A DNA stretch of 64,000 bases from DUZB01 sp963747555 (lineage in GTDB: Bacteria > Desulfobacterota > DSM-4660 > Desulfatiglandales > Desulfatiglandaceae): NCBI GenBank assembly GCA_963747555.1, contig CAVVFZ010000011.1, forward strand, positions 416,245 to 480,244, read 5' to 3'. The position numbers were made by a program, and so were the translations under genes. Within the stretch, counting starts at the first letter, position 1, and each line of letters starts with the position of its first letter. Of the stretch, positions 1 to 8,387 are shown in pieces. The notes beneath the pieces were generated by a model that was given only the letters and a program-made list of their open reading frames with translations, had not been told where the DNA came from and searched no databases.

Positions 1-127
1 CAATAAGATATTGGTTGAATGAAAATCCCCCTGATCCACCCTCCATAATGACCGGTGTATTAATGCGGTATATCCCATCAGCAACCTCGTGTACATTTGT
101 TCCCGACTGCTTATTCGTTACCGTCAT
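1..127 (-). CDS. MBL-fold metallohydrolase / flavodiiron-like protein, N-terminal part (cut by window edge)
   Basis: The minus-strand frame starts with ATG at 127, preceded by a clear AGGAGA ribosome binding site, and runs off the window after 42 codons. The readable part contains VHEVADGIYRINTPV and then GGFSFNQYLI. This matches the opening beta strands of oxygen-sensing or flavodiiron-type metallo-beta-lactamase proteins (FprA/ODP group), where a similar V-A-x-G-I-Y-W/R element precedes the first strand. The HxHxDH metal site would lie beyond the edge and cannot be seen. It lies downstream of the FAD oxidoreductase on the same strand with a gap of about 190 bases, so the two may be co-transcribed. 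Family assignment rests on about 40 residues. Confidence 0.6.
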   Translation of the reverse strand, partial: MTVTNKQSGTNVHEVADGIYRINTPVIMEGGSGGFSFNQYLI

Positions 128-315
128 GATTCAATCTCCTTAAGATGAAGTGATAATTGTTTGTTAAAAACTTAAAACTTGATGGGTACTCTCCTCTCTC
201 TCCTGACCTGAAAGAAAATATGGCCCTGATTGCCGGCAGCGAAAATGCCCATCAGGAGGTAGGTCTCTTCAACGATACGCCGCCTGGGAGGGCGATTATT
301 CAGTGCCCTTATCGA

Positions 316-1704
316 TCATATGGCCGGTCTAATATTCTGATTAATACGGAAAAAATTATCGGGATCGTATCTTTTCTTGATTTCAGACAGTCTTTTAAGG
401 TTGGGGCCGTAAACCGCGGTAACACGGGCGGCTTCCTCCTCTGTCATGAAGTTGATGTACGCCCCACCGCTCGCATAGGGAGCCGCGGCGTGAAAAAACG
501 AACGTGCCCATGAAATACACGAATCATCTTCTTCCGGTGTCTCCCAGCGGGCATGGACATTCATTACGAACTGAGCATCCCGTTCCATGTAGGCAGTCGC
601 ATCCGAAGGGAGCCGGCTGGTCTGGCCCCCCATTTGTGCAATGAAAATTTCGCAGTGCGGAGAAGGAAGTTTGTAAACATACTCAAGAACGATATCGACT
701 GCCGAATCGTTCAATGACTTGAAATTATGGGATTTCCAGTAGTTCCTGACACCGGGTGTCAGCAGCGGATCGAATGCCTGCTGCCATGATTTATAGGGCA
801 TCGCTCCGATATGTTCCCCGTATGGTGTTCCGAATCGGCCAAGTGGATCTATCAATGGTTTTCCTGCTTCAACGCCACCCGCATAAAGAAATGCGAAAAC
901 AAGAACGATTTTACCGTGCACTTCTTCCGGAAGAAACGGCAACGGCGGCGCGTGACGCAAAACAGCCCATACCGTCAAGTCGTCTGGGGCTAGCGCTGTA
1001 AATGAGATATACTCCTTGAGCGCTGCTTCCGCCTGGTCAATGGGATAGACTACCAGACCGGCCAACAGCTCCGGACCAACCGGGTGAAGTTGAAATTCAA
1101 ACAGGCTCACAATCCCGAAATTGCCGCCCCCTCCACGGATTGCCCAGAACAGATCCTCATTTTCATTCCGGCTGGCCACAACCCGTTTACCTGCTGCGGT
1201 AATTACATCCGCGCGGATTAAATTATCCGCTGTCAAGCCATATTTCCGACTTAACCACCCAAAGCCGCCGCCGAGCGTCAAACCCGCAACTCCCGTTGTG
1301 GAGTTGATGCCAGTGGGGGTTGCCAGTCCGAATGCCTGCGCCTCATGGTCAAAATCACCGAGCGTGGCGCCGGGTTCCACGTAGGCACGCCGGGAATCAG
1401 GATCTATTCGAACCGATTTCAATCCCGACAAGTCGATCATTAAAGCGTCGTCCGCGATAGCTTTGCCTGCAATGTTATGACCGGCTCCGCGCACGGCCGC
1501 CAGTAAATCATTGTCCCTCGCAAAATTTACGGCATCCATAATATCTGCAACTCCCGTACACTCCGCTATCAGTGCCGGTTTTCGATCAATCATGGCGTTC
1601 CATATGGTCCGGGCGTCGTCATAACCGGCATCTACCGGCGTCAACAGGTTTCCTCTCAATTGTCGTTTCAATATTTCAATTGTCTCGGACTTCAATTCGC
1701 TCAT
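316..1704 (-). CDS. FAD-binding oxidoreductase, berberine-bridge-enzyme type (FAD_binding_4 + BBE)
   Basis: A 462-residue flavoprotein of the PCMH/VAO superfamily. It has an N-terminal FAD_binding_4 domain (about residues 35-205) and a C-terminal BBE motif ending YDPDNFFRINQNIRP. RGAGH around residues 72-76 places a histidine where this family attaches the FAD 8-alpha carbon. The second, cysteinyl attachment site is replaced by glycines (LGGGFGWLSRKYG), so single covalent attachment is expected. Such enzymes oxidise alcohols, sugars or other small molecules, usually with O2; the substrate here cannot be told. The ATG at 1704 has an AGGAGG site seven bases upstream. An oxygen-using oxidase is a little unusual among the anaerobic genes of this window. 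With the neighbouring MBL/flavodiiron-like gene it may serve oxygen tolerance, which is inference. Confidence 0.88.
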   Translation of the reverse strand: MSELKSETIEILKRQLRGNLLTPVDAGYDDARTIWNAMIDRKPALIAECTGVADIMDAVNFARDNDLLAAVRGAGHNIAGKAIADDALMIDLSGLKSVRIDPDSRRAYVEPGATLGDFDHEAQAFGLATPTGINSTTGVAGLTLGGGFGWLSRKYGLTADNLIRADVITAAGKRVVASRNENEDLFWAIRGGGGNFGIVSLFEFQLHPVGPELLAGLVVYPIDQAEAALKEYISFTALAPDDLTVWAVLRHAPPLPFLPEEVHGKIVLVFAFLYAGGVEAGKPLIDPLGRFGTPYGEHIGAMPYKSWQQAFDPLLTPGVRNYWKSHNFKSLNDSAVDIVLEYVYKLPSPHCEIFIAQMGGQTSRLPSDATAYMERDAQFVMNVHARWETPEEDDSCISWARSFFHAAAPYASGGAYINFMTEEEAARVTAVYGPNLKRLSEIKKRYDPDNFFRINQNIRPAI

Positions 1705-2529
1705 AATCGACCTCCTTGTTTCAAGTAAACCGACTTTAAAGTAACTTCCACAAAGTTTAAAAGGGTTTCAATGATGATTGGGCCACGTCCTGATGTTTCA
1801 TATCTGCTGTGCACATATTCTCCTTCACCCGCATGTTGACCACAGACCTCTCATTTCCCTTTAAGTTAGTCAACAACCTCAACGCTAATGATAAAAAATG
1901 ATAATAGCACTGCGGTTACAATCATTCGACTTTGCATTTTACTCCCTCCTGTCATGGAGCTAATATGTATAGACGAAGTCCACCCAATCCCCTCTTTCGG
2001 GTAGGGTATTGAAGGTTTTGGAGCATGTAAATAATGTGCGCACCTTATTTTTCGGAGGAACCATACGCATTTACTGTATGGTATGTAGTACGCGGGTCTA
2101 AAGTAGTGGCATCGGCCATTTCCTTCACAAAGTGAAAAGGGAAACTGAAATACCCCGGAGTTACCATGTCGAAAGGGAAGCAGAATGAGACTTGGAAGGT
2201 GTAACTTCAATCTGGGCGGTAAGGAGAGCCAGCCTTTTTTTATTCAACCGGCAACGGCCATGTTTGTCAGGCTATGCCAAGGCAAGCGGTTTATTGTTGA
2301 CTATGGTTACTTGCCGGAGGCGCTGTATGATGAAGTGAACAATGTGTTGATTCAGTGAAGTAGCGACGGAATCTTCCCCGAATAATCCATCAGGTAGGCA
2401 TTTGAAAGCGAAGGAGTAATGAGCTTCCCCCGTGCCTTAGTAAAAAAAACGAAACTCTTTCTCTTTGTTTGTGAAAGACTACAAGATCAAAGGTGACGGA
2501 GTCAGGAGGTGAAAGATACCCGAGTAGGT
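1705..2529. other. gene-poor stretch between FAD oxidoreductase and insertion sequence
   Basis: About 820 bases without a convincing gene. It holds the 23-residue minus-strand frame noted separately and a short hairpin (stem 2060-2066 with 2076-2082, sequence ACCATAC/GTATGGT). A 57-codon plus-strand frame at 2185-2358 (MRLGRCNFNLGGKESQ onward) has no known family. The hairpin and its surroundings recall group II intron text, but no domain V could be fitted. This is probably decayed accessory DNA adjoining the insertion sequence. Confidence 0.5.
1866..1937 (-). CDS. possible 23-residue hydrophobic small protein
   Basis: An ATG at 1937 follows an excellent AGGAGG site (AGGAGGGAGTAAA then ATG). 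It opens a 23-codon frame with one hydrophobic stretch (IVTAVLLSFFIIS), which could be a single membrane segment or the remnant of a signal peptide. A longer frame upstream (to 2210) has no such start and low-quality composition. No family is recognised. It is small enough to arise by chance; the ribosome binding site is the only real support. Confidence 0.25.
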   Translation of the reverse strand: MQSRMIVTAVLLSFFIISVEVVD

Positions 2530-2552
2530 TACGTACTCAAAAGCGACGGGTA
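2530..2552 (+). repeat. left terminal inverted repeat of the IS4-type element
   Basis: This 23-base sequence recurs as a perfect reverse complement at 3915-3937, on the other side of the transposase gene. It begins with the palindrome TACGTA, so the exact tip and any target duplication are ambiguous: TACGTA could itself be a 6-bp target duplication. Confidence 0.85.
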
Positions 2553-2572
2553 TAACCCCGCCGCGCCAATGA

Positions 2573-3790
2573 TTATGCGGCTTTAAGCAGTTCATTTGTT
2601 CTTAACTCCCAATTGTGCTCGACTTGATTGCGAATCATGTCCATGCTGAAGTTGTTTTTGAGTTGAAAAATACTCCAAGATTTCCCGGGTCTTATGTCTT
2701 TGCTGCGAGCACGAATAAGGACCAGATAAGAAATAATGGCTATCCCAAGTGACTTTTCGATGCGATCGATATTTGCGGTCACTTGGTGTTGCCCCATTCC
2801 CAAACCCGTTTTGAGCTCTTTGAAAAGAATTTCGATGGACCATCTTCTTTGATACAGCAGCAGGACCTGTCTTGTCGTTACATCCGGCAGATTGGTCACC
2901 AGCACTTTTGCTTTCTTCGGGCCGACGTTACGCCCTTTTTTGCTGATTACGATGGTGACATCTCCGATATGTCGAAGACAGGCTGATTTTGTAAAGGTCC
3001 AGAACGTCTTACGGGCTCCGTTTTCAGGAAATCGAGGAATCCATGTTCGTTTGTAATATGACGAAGGGGTATGTTTTACGAGGTTCTTGAGGCTTTTGCC
3101 GTTTTGCATTTTCCATGTGCGTGCCATTGAAAAAACAAATCCCCACAATCTTTTGTGATCGGATTTATTCCTTTTCTGAATGAGTTTGAGGTTTTCCTTG
3201 GAAGCGAATCCTGCATCAGCTAACACGATGACGGTTCGAACCCAAGACGGTGGGTTGAAATTTTCCAGCATTTCCCGGAATAACTGGTTTTCGTTTTTGT
3301 AATCGGGATGGGTTTTTGGCAAGACCATTCTGAAATCCACAGGTATACGATAAACATCCCAGGCGATCATCAGCACTACAAAACGGATGCCGAAAAACCA
3401 AAAGTGGTGTTTACTTTCACGACCTTTTTGTGCTGCCGGGTTCTTTTTCCCTCGTTTTTCTTTCTTGCTGCCGTCTGTAATGACGTACATTACTCCCCCC
3501 TGTGGAGGAGGAAAGACAGAAATTGCCTTCGATGAGAACCAGAAAAGGAGACTTCCAAGGTGCCAGTATGCGGCAGACAACAACCGCCGGAATCGCCATT
3601 CTGCTACCCAAGACGGGCCTGAACGGGAAAGACCCACGAGGGTTTTGGGTCCACTGGCAACAATTTGCAAAAACACTAACCAGAAAAACGTCAACTGGTG
3701 TCGGTAGCGGAAGATTTGCGGCATTCCGCGGAACATGGATCTGAAACTGCTCTGCAGATAAGTTAACTGCCAAGCCAGACCTATTTCCAT
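2573..3790 (-). CDS. IS4-family DDE transposase
   Basis: A 405-residue transposase that would cut and join the ends of its insertion sequence. The catalytic triad is visible: D106 in VITDGSKKEK, D192 in VLADAGFASKEN, and E320 in YQRRWSIEILFKELK. The last fits the IS4 signature Y-(2)-R-(3)-E-(6)-K exactly (Y313, R316, E320, K327). Length is normal for the family and no internal stop is present, so the enzyme may be active. The frame starts with ATG at 3790 and stops 20 bases short of the left inverted repeat. IS4 subgroup was not determined. Confidence 0.93.
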   Translation of the reverse strand: MEIGLAWQLTYLQSSFRSMFRGMPQIFRYRHQLTFFWLVFLQIVASGPKTLVGLSRSGPSWVAEWRFRRLLSAAYWHLGSLLFWFSSKAISVFPPPQGGVMYVITDGSKKEKRGKKNPAAQKGRESKHHFWFFGIRFVVLMIAWDVYRIPVDFRMVLPKTHPDYKNENQLFREMLENFNPPSWVRTVIVLADAGFASKENLKLIQKRNKSDHKRLWGFVFSMARTWKMQNGKSLKNLVKHTPSSYYKRTWIPRFPENGARKTFWTFTKSACLRHIGDVTIVISKKGRNVGPKKAKVLVTNLPDVTTRQVLLLYQRRWSIEILFKELKTGLGMGQHQVTANIDRIEKSLGIAIISYLVLIRARSKDIRPGKSWSIFQLKNNFSMDMIRNQVEHNWELRTNELLKAA

Positions 3791-3914
3791 AAGCTTTGAG
3801 ACCTCCTAAAATAAAGGTCTCTTATAGTATCTCCCAAGTATTTCTATGTTTATAGAAAAATTTCGTCTTATTTTGAACCGGTCTGAAACACCTATTTGCG
3901 GGTCAGAAGTGCAT

Positions 3915-3937
3915 TACCCGTCGCTTTTGAGTACGTA
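3915..3937 (+). repeat. right terminal inverted repeat of the IS4-type element
   Basis: Perfect 23-base reverse complement of 2530-2552. The downstream frame of the RAYT fragment reads through it, so the last residues of that ORF come from the insertion sequence and not from the transposase fragment. Confidence 0.85.
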
Positions 3938-4435
3938 TCGTAAGTTGCACTTTTGGGCAAACGATTTTCGAAAGACTGGCAGAACTAACCTGGAATAGAC
4001 AGAAATCAGAGATGTATAGTTATGTTGCGTGTTGCCGGTCTGGGCATGATAACCCAGAGAACACCACCGGTATTCCTCGGGTATTTTCACGATGGCGCGA
4101 CAGGAATTCAGAATGATGTAGGCCAAACAGTTGATAAGGGTTTCCCCGTTATCCACAATCGCGCTCTTGAACCGTTCCGACCAGAAGAACCCTTTCCTGC
4201 CGTGACGCTTGTTGTAGAAACGTGAAAACCCCTGCTTGATTTCCTTTGCGAACTCGGAAAAACTCCCCCATTTTCCCCCAGTACAGGGGGGCAGTTCCTC
4301 AGTGAGTTCTCGCTTCCCATCATCTCCGTAATAGATTCGGAATCGTTTCTGAATCTCCTCAACAGGCTTTTCCAAACCGGGATACATTCGAACCAGGAGG
4401 GGAAAGTGGTTTCCCATGATGCAAAACCCGATCAC
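3938..4435 (-). pseudogene. REP-associated tyrosine transposase (RAYT, Y1/IS200-like) fragment
   Basis: The frame carries the core of a single-strand Y1 transposase: GFCIMGNHFPLLVRM, then an acidic spacer, EIKQGFSRFYNKRHGRKGFFWSERF, and a degenerate LNSCRAIVKIPEEYRW where intact relatives have a LNPVRAGIV-type motif. The HUH metal motif should read H-F-H but reads H-F-P, which would abolish catalysis. The N-terminal roughly 100 residues are missing, and a stop interrupts the codons just upstream of the first residues. Similarity fades after about 4040, and the frame runs into the insertion sequence repeat. It is a dead remnant. Such proteins mobilise REP palindromes, and a REP-like palindrome occurs at 29826-29859. 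Confidence 0.75.
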
Positions 4436-4548
4436 CTATGCAAAATAGTGATTTTCCCTCCCTGTCTCGGCCCACCAACAAATACCATCTTGCGCTTCAA
4501 ATCGTTTGAACTTGAAACGGCATCCTCAATATATCTTTTACCCAGCCC
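4436..4548 (-). pseudogene. AAA ATPase (DUF4143-type) N-terminal fragment
   Basis: About 38 codons read RYIEDAV, then LKRKMVFVGGPRQGGKITI. This closely resembles the N-terminal strand and Walker A loop of the archaeal/bacterial ATPases with a DUF4143 tail, where the usual text is K-M-V-F-x-G-G-P-R-Q-V-G-K-T-T. The Walker A threonines and the rest of the protein are lost. The fragment ends exactly where the RAYT fragment begins, so two broken genes are joined here. No start codon or ribosome binding site is preserved. Confidence 0.5.
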
Positions 4549-4700
4549 TCGACGCCAAATAGGTTATCATTGTTGATCATATTTGCATCCGCCAATCTTT
4601 TTTGTGAAAATTGTGCAACAATTGTTTCTCTGAATTGAACCTTCGCATAAAATACTATCCTGAGCATTCAATTTGTGAAAGGAAATATTATGCGCAGCTA

Positions 4701-5471
4701 TTAATACCGTAAATAACGTACCGATTCATAAACTCTTGCAGAACCAATTTTGTAAATGAGACGTGGCGAAAAAAACAAGAGATCCGACACGCCGTGCCTA
4801 TAAAGAATGTCTCCAAGGTCGTTCTGCCTTTCATTGAAGACACCGTCAAACCTTTCCATCTGAGGCAAAATTCTCCCTACTCTGTGCCCCGTCTTTAAAA
4901 TGGTCAGTACCCTGAGGCCATGGGCAGGCCACTTGCATTCTTCAGATGATCCGGAAGTCCAGCATGCTTTTAGTGTTTGGTGGATACCAAAAGAATTTAA
5001 GTAATACGACAGGGGTGCGTAAACCGGCATAAGAGAACTGATGATCTCATCTCCCGGGCGAATGTATTCTTTTAAAAACCGGGCAACAGGCTCGGCTTCG
5101 ACAAAGACGCCTGTAGTGTCGCATGAAAGACTGGGAGAGCCTGTGGAGTAAATTTGCAGGCACAAAAAAACGGTTATCGCTGTTGTCAGAACTGAAAAAA
5201 TAGGCCATTTCCGAAGATTCACTCTGGAGTCTAACAGGCTGAAAAGCCATGTAATACCTGCTGCAGCCATAATGAAATAAAGGGGCAGAAAGAAAAGCCA
5301 TACCCGTGCGAACGGAACGGCCCGCTGCAGAAAAACAATTACAATAATTCCCAGTATTCCAACAAATACATGCCGAACTGGGAAATGCCGACATCCCTTG
5401 CGGCAAAAACAGCCACAAAAAAGCCTATGAGAAAAATCAATTGAATAAAAAAAGGAATATCCCTGTTCCAT
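4701..5471 (-). CDS. GT39-type glycosyltransferase, C-terminal part (frame-disrupted)
   Basis: This frame continues the N-terminal half encoded at 5339-6295. It carries further membrane segments (GILGIIVIVFL, WLFFLPLYFIMAAAGITWLF, FSVLTTAITVFLCL) followed by a soluble C-terminal region of about 140 residues containing FLKEYIRPGDEIISSL. The first 25 or so residues of the open frame are probably out-of-frame text. The real join lies around 5340-5420, where the reading frame must change (combined length is 3n+2, so one base missing or two extra). Together the halves make about 530 residues, the usual size of Dol-P-Man/ArnT-like integral membrane glycosyltransferases. It could be a true pseudogene, because its neighbours on both sides are gene fragments. 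Confidence 0.65.
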   Translation of the reverse strand: MEQGYSFFYSIDFSHRLFCGCFCRKGCRHFPVRHVFVGILGIIVIVFLQRAVPFARVWLFFLPLYFIMAAAGITWLFSLLDSRVNLRKWPIFSVLTTAITVFLCLQIYSTGSPSLSCDTTGVFVEAEPVARFLKEYIRPGDEIISSLMPVYAPLSYYLNSFGIHQTLKACWTSGSSEECKWPAHGLRVLTILKTGHRVGRILPQMERFDGVFNERQNDLGDILYRHGVSDLLFFSPRLIYKIGSARVYESVRYLRY

Positions 5472-6295
5472 TCCTGCCAGACTACGGGCATATTTTCCAA
5501 AAATGCAGGGAGGAAGATATTGAACGCGGTGGCTTTTACGTAATCATTCGAGGTGAGGGACGTAGTCCCTGAGGAAACTATTACAGGAAGGTAGAGCAAA
5601 AGCGTTAAAACACCGGTAAGCCCAACAGCTATGATCAGTGCCCGCAGTAGTTTGTTTTTGTATAATGGAAAAATCAACAGGACCAAAATCAAGACAAAAG
5701 GGTAAAGCATTGTGGGGATGGCATAGAATCCCAGCACTGCGGTGACAATAAAAGCACCCCAAAGCAACCCCGGCTTTTTTCTCTGAACGATGTGGCCGGC
5801 GATGAAAAGAAGGGTCATGAATGCGAAACTAACCATCGTATATCCTCTCGCATTGGCCGAATATTGCACCAGCACCGAGGAAGAGGCGACAAGGCCCGCT
5901 GCAAGAAGGGCCGCATCCCGGTTGTAAAAAAAACGAGAGGCAAAATATGTTATCGGTATAAGGAGAAAACCAAAGACAAAAGCGGGCAGCCGAATGATCC
6001 ACGGTTTGTTTCCAAACAGAGTAGAACTCAAATGAACCAGGAAAGTGTTGAGAAGATGGTTGTTTGGGTCTATGTATCTGGAAAGGCCATAAGTTAAAGG
6101 CTTGGAGGCATAAAAGTTGTAAGTCCACGCTTCATCAAAACGAATGGGGACGGAAAGAAAAGCGATTCTGACCCACAATCCCAACCCAATGATGACCAAC
6201 AGAGCGAAAAATTGAAAGTTGTATTCGATATGAAGGATTTGTTTAATCTGTTGCTTTATCATTGAAGGAAAAATACCCATTTGGTCCCAAACCAA
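5339..6295 (-). CDS. GT39-type (PMT/ArnT-like) membrane glycosyltransferase, N-terminal part (frame-disrupted)
   Basis: The 318-residue frame begins with a transmembrane helix and then RFDEAWTYNFYASKP, the aspartate-glutamate pair of the first outer loop that is catalytic in GT-C/GT39 enzymes. About eight hydrophobic segments follow, along with the typical LLAAGLVASSSVLVQYSANA. These proteins move a sugar from a polyprenyl carrier to a protein or lipid outside the cytoplasmic membrane; donor and acceptor are unknown. ATG codons at 6295 and 6262 are both possible and neither has a good ribosome binding site. The frame ends near 5339 because of a shift, and the rest is at 4701-5471. The start is fused to a receiver-domain fragment. 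Confidence 0.7.
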   Translation of the reverse strand: MVWDQMGIFPSMIKQQIKQILHIEYNFQFFALLVIIGLGLWVRIAFLSVPIRFDEAWTYNFYASKPLTYGLSRYIDPNNHLLNTFLVHLSSTLFGNKPWIIRLPAFVFGFLLIPITYFASRFFYNRDAALLAAGLVASSSVLVQYSANARGYTMVSFAFMTLLFIAGHIVQRKKPGLLWGAFIVTAVLGFYAIPTMLYPFVLILVLLIFPLYKNKLLRALIIAVGLTGVLTLLLYLPVIVSSGTTSLTSNDYVKATAFNIFLPAFLENMPVVWQEWNRDIPFFIQLIFLIGFFVAVFAARDVGISQFGMYLLEYWELL

Positions 6296-6299
6296 AAAA

Positions 6300-6515
6300 T
6301 AGGAAATAATAAGGAATAGTACGAAGAGCCTCTATTGCCTCTTTTCCATTAGCCACGGCATCAGCTTGATATCCGAGCTTTCTTAAAATTGCGAAAGCTA
6401 CCTGCTGGTTGGTTGCGTTATCGTCCGCCAGCTTTCGCAGGCCTTTCCACACGTCGTTCATTCTATGATTTTTTCTCGGGGCAACGGAAAGATCAAAGGA
6501 TAGCTTGATGATCAT
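6300..6515 (-). pseudogene. receiver-domain fragment of a hybrid histidine kinase or response regulator
   Basis: About 70 codons contain ADDNATNQQVAFAILRKLGY followed by ADAVANGKEAIEALRTIPY. This is the first half of a CheY-like receiver domain (acidic pocket DDN, then helix 1 and strand 2), closest in style to the C-terminal receiver of hybrid kinases. The phosphorylated aspartate strand (expected text D-L-V-L-M-D) is missing. The reading changes to unrelated residues at about 6310, where the glycosyltransferase begins. A deletion between two genes is the simplest explanation. It is non-functional as it stands. Confidence 0.65.
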
Positions 6516-6903
6516 GGCTTTGAATAGCCCTCATTTTGTGAAGGCTGACATTTCAAACCTGGAAAGTCAAGCAGGTGAAGGTTTCCCAAGTGATCTCTCC
6601 GTTCCGTGGCTTCAAGGATTTTCACCCATGCATAACTCTTGCATCGCCTTCGGTCTAATTTAAACCGGTTTTAAACGATTTGTAAACCGAAGAATTTTGA
6701 AGAGCCCAACGCAAGAATAATATGCCAGCCTGAAGGCACCATTTTAGCTTTTTCTTTTCGCCCCATATTTACAATCCCGTCCAACGTGTGATAGATAAAG
6801 CTTTCTTTCAAAATTGTATTTATATAAGAGATCCGGAAAGAAATCCCGGTCTTGGATCCTGATCCCTATTCGGACGGATGATTTCTGCACCAAAGGAGTT
6901 TTT
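6516..6903. other. intergenic region upstream of thrC
   Basis: About 390 bases with no credible gene. The last 90 bases could be read in frame with thrC, but the ribosome binding site at 6893-6898 places the thrC start at 6904, so this is leader. The stretch is AT-rich near 6820 (TTGTATTTATATAAG), which could hold a promoter. No T-box, riboswitch or attenuator structure was recognised. Confidence 0.5.
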
Positions 6904-8364
6904 ATGTCGAAAGTAACCTACTACAGCACAAACAATAAATCCGAACGCGTAACTTTCGAAACGGCGCTCATGAATGGCCTCGCGTCGAATTACGGCCTTT
7001 ATATGATTGCGCGAAAAGATATACCCCGGGTCGGCCCGGAGTCCATGAAGGCCATGAAAGGGATGCCTTATGCTCGGATTGCCTATGAAGTTCTCCGTCC
7101 TTTTCTGGAAGGGGAGGTGGGGAAGAGTGATCTGAGGTCCATGCTGGAGGAGGCGTACGATGATGCCGTGATCCCTACCAGGGTAGAGCACCTGACCGGG
7201 AAAACGCATATTCTGTGGCTGACGCGAGGGCCCACATATTCGTTCAAGGACTACGCTGCCCGGTTTTTCGGAAGGATGCTCAACTATTTTTTAAAAAAAT
7301 CGGGACTGAAGCGGGTCGTTGCCGTAGCCACCAGCGGCGATACGGGAGGCGCGGTTGCAGATGCTCTCCACGGTCTGGACAGTGTGGACAATGTGGTTTT
7401 TTTCCCGAAAGGATCCGTTACCGAACGGCAGCGCAGGCAGATGACCACGCTGGGCGACAATGTTCATGCCTTTGAGGTCAACGGAGATTTTGACGTGTGC
7501 CAGGCCCTTGCCAAGCGGTTGCTGGGTGACAAGGTTTTTGCGAAGGAATTGTTCCACGATGCGGACCGGTTTACATCGGCGAACAGCATCAGCGTGGGCA
7601 GGCTTCTGCCTCAGTCCGTATACCCGTTCTTTGCCTATTCCCGCATCGCCGATTATGACGAGCCGATGATCGCGAGCGTCCCTTCCGGCAACTTCGGGGA
7701 TATGATGGGAACGGTCCTGGCAAGGGAAATGGGCCTTCCGATTCAAAGGATCATTTGCGGCGTGAACGAAAACGATGAATTTCCTGAGTTTCTGAACACG
7801 GAAAAGTATGTGGTGAAGCCGTCCAGGAAATCCCCTTCATCGGCTATGATTGTTTCCAATCCGAGTAATTTTGCCAGGCTCATAGACCTATATGGAGGAC
7901 ACGTGTACGATGAGAGAGATTCCCAAGGTAAAGTCAGCCGGGAAGGGGTGATGGATGTCCCCCCCGATTTCGAAGCCATGAGAAGAGATTTCTGGTCCAT
8001 AAGCGTGAAGAACGCAGATCATTATACGGCTATACGGGAGGTCCATGAGCGATACGGAATCATAATGGAACCTCACGGAGCGGTGGGCTGGCGTGCCCTT
8101 GATACCCTTCTCCATGGCAAACATGATCGGTTGTCTGTTATCTATGAAACCGCCGATCCGGGAAAGTTCCCCGACGATGTAAAGAGGGCCATCGATGTTG
8201 TCCCCGATGTGCCAGAAAGGATTGCAAAGCAGACTACGCTGCCCGAGAGGATTTACAGTATTGATGAAGCGCCTTTCAAGAGGGAGGATGCTTCCCTGGT
8301 CTTGAGCGACGATCAGTATGAAAGGGCGAAAGAGATTGTTCAAGATATTTTTACTTCGAAATAG
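6904..8364 (+). CDS. thrC: threonine synthase
   Basis: PLP enzyme (EC 4.2.3.1) that converts O-phosphohomoserine to threonine in the cytoplasm. The 486-residue protein has the family text RGPTYSFKDYAARFFGRML with Schiff-base lysine K115. The phosphate/PLP-binding ATSGDTGGAVADAL and the substrate-domain SANSISVGRLLPQSVYPFF are also present. Length fits the longer proteobacterial and yeast-type threonine synthases. The open frame extends 30 codons further up, but AAAGGAG lies just before ATG 6904, which is the chosen start. It stands alone, convergent with the MBL gene 23 bases downstream, with no hom or thrB beside it. Nothing is odd in the catalytic motifs. Confidence 0.95.
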   Translation: MSKVTYYSTNNKSERVTFETALMNGLASNYGLYMIARKDIPRVGPESMKAMKGMPYARIAYEVLRPFLEGEVGKSDLRSMLEEAYDDAVIPTRVEHLTGKTHILWLTRGPTYSFKDYAARFFGRMLNYFLKKSGLKRVVAVATSGDTGGAVADALHGLDSVDNVVFFPKGSVTERQRRQMTTLGDNVHAFEVNGDFDVCQALAKRLLGDKVFAKELFHDADRFTSANSISVGRLLPQSVYPFFAYSRIADYDEPMIASVPSGNFGDMMGTVLAREMGLPIQRIICGVNENDEFPEFLNTEKYVVKPSRKSPSSAMIVSNPSNFARLIDLYGGHVYDERDSQGKVSREGVMDVPPDFEAMRRDFWSISVKNADHYTAIREVHERYGIIMEPHGAVGWRALDTLLHGKHDRLSVIYETADPGKFPDDVKRAIDVVPDVPERIAKQTTLPERIYSIDEAPFKREDASLVLSDDQYERAKEIVQDIFTSK

Positions 8365-8387
8365 AAAGCCCGTCCGATGATTCACTC

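Larger units (their letters stand above)
2530..3937 (-). mobile_element. IS4-family insertion sequence, about 1.4 kb
   Basis: A single DDE transposase gene is bracketed by 23-bp perfect inverted repeats at 2530-2552 and 3915-3937, giving an element of about 1408 bases. The transposase stop lies 20 bases from one repeat and its start about 125 bases from the other, a normal arrangement. Perfect repeats and an uninterrupted gene suggest recent or current activity. No unambiguous target duplication is visible because the repeat tips are palindromic (TACGTA). It abuts fragments of a REP-associated transposase, so it may have inserted into already decayed DNA. Confidence 0.85.

Noticed and set aside
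2041..2184. possible group II intron fragment near a short hairpin
   Set aside because: The ACCATAC/GTATGGT stem cannot be arranged as domain V (no catalytic AGC triad or conserved bulge), and no reverse transcriptase is present.
1866..2210. 114-codon minus-strand frame
   Set aside because: Only its last 23 codons have a credible start; the upstream part has no ribosome binding site or family text.
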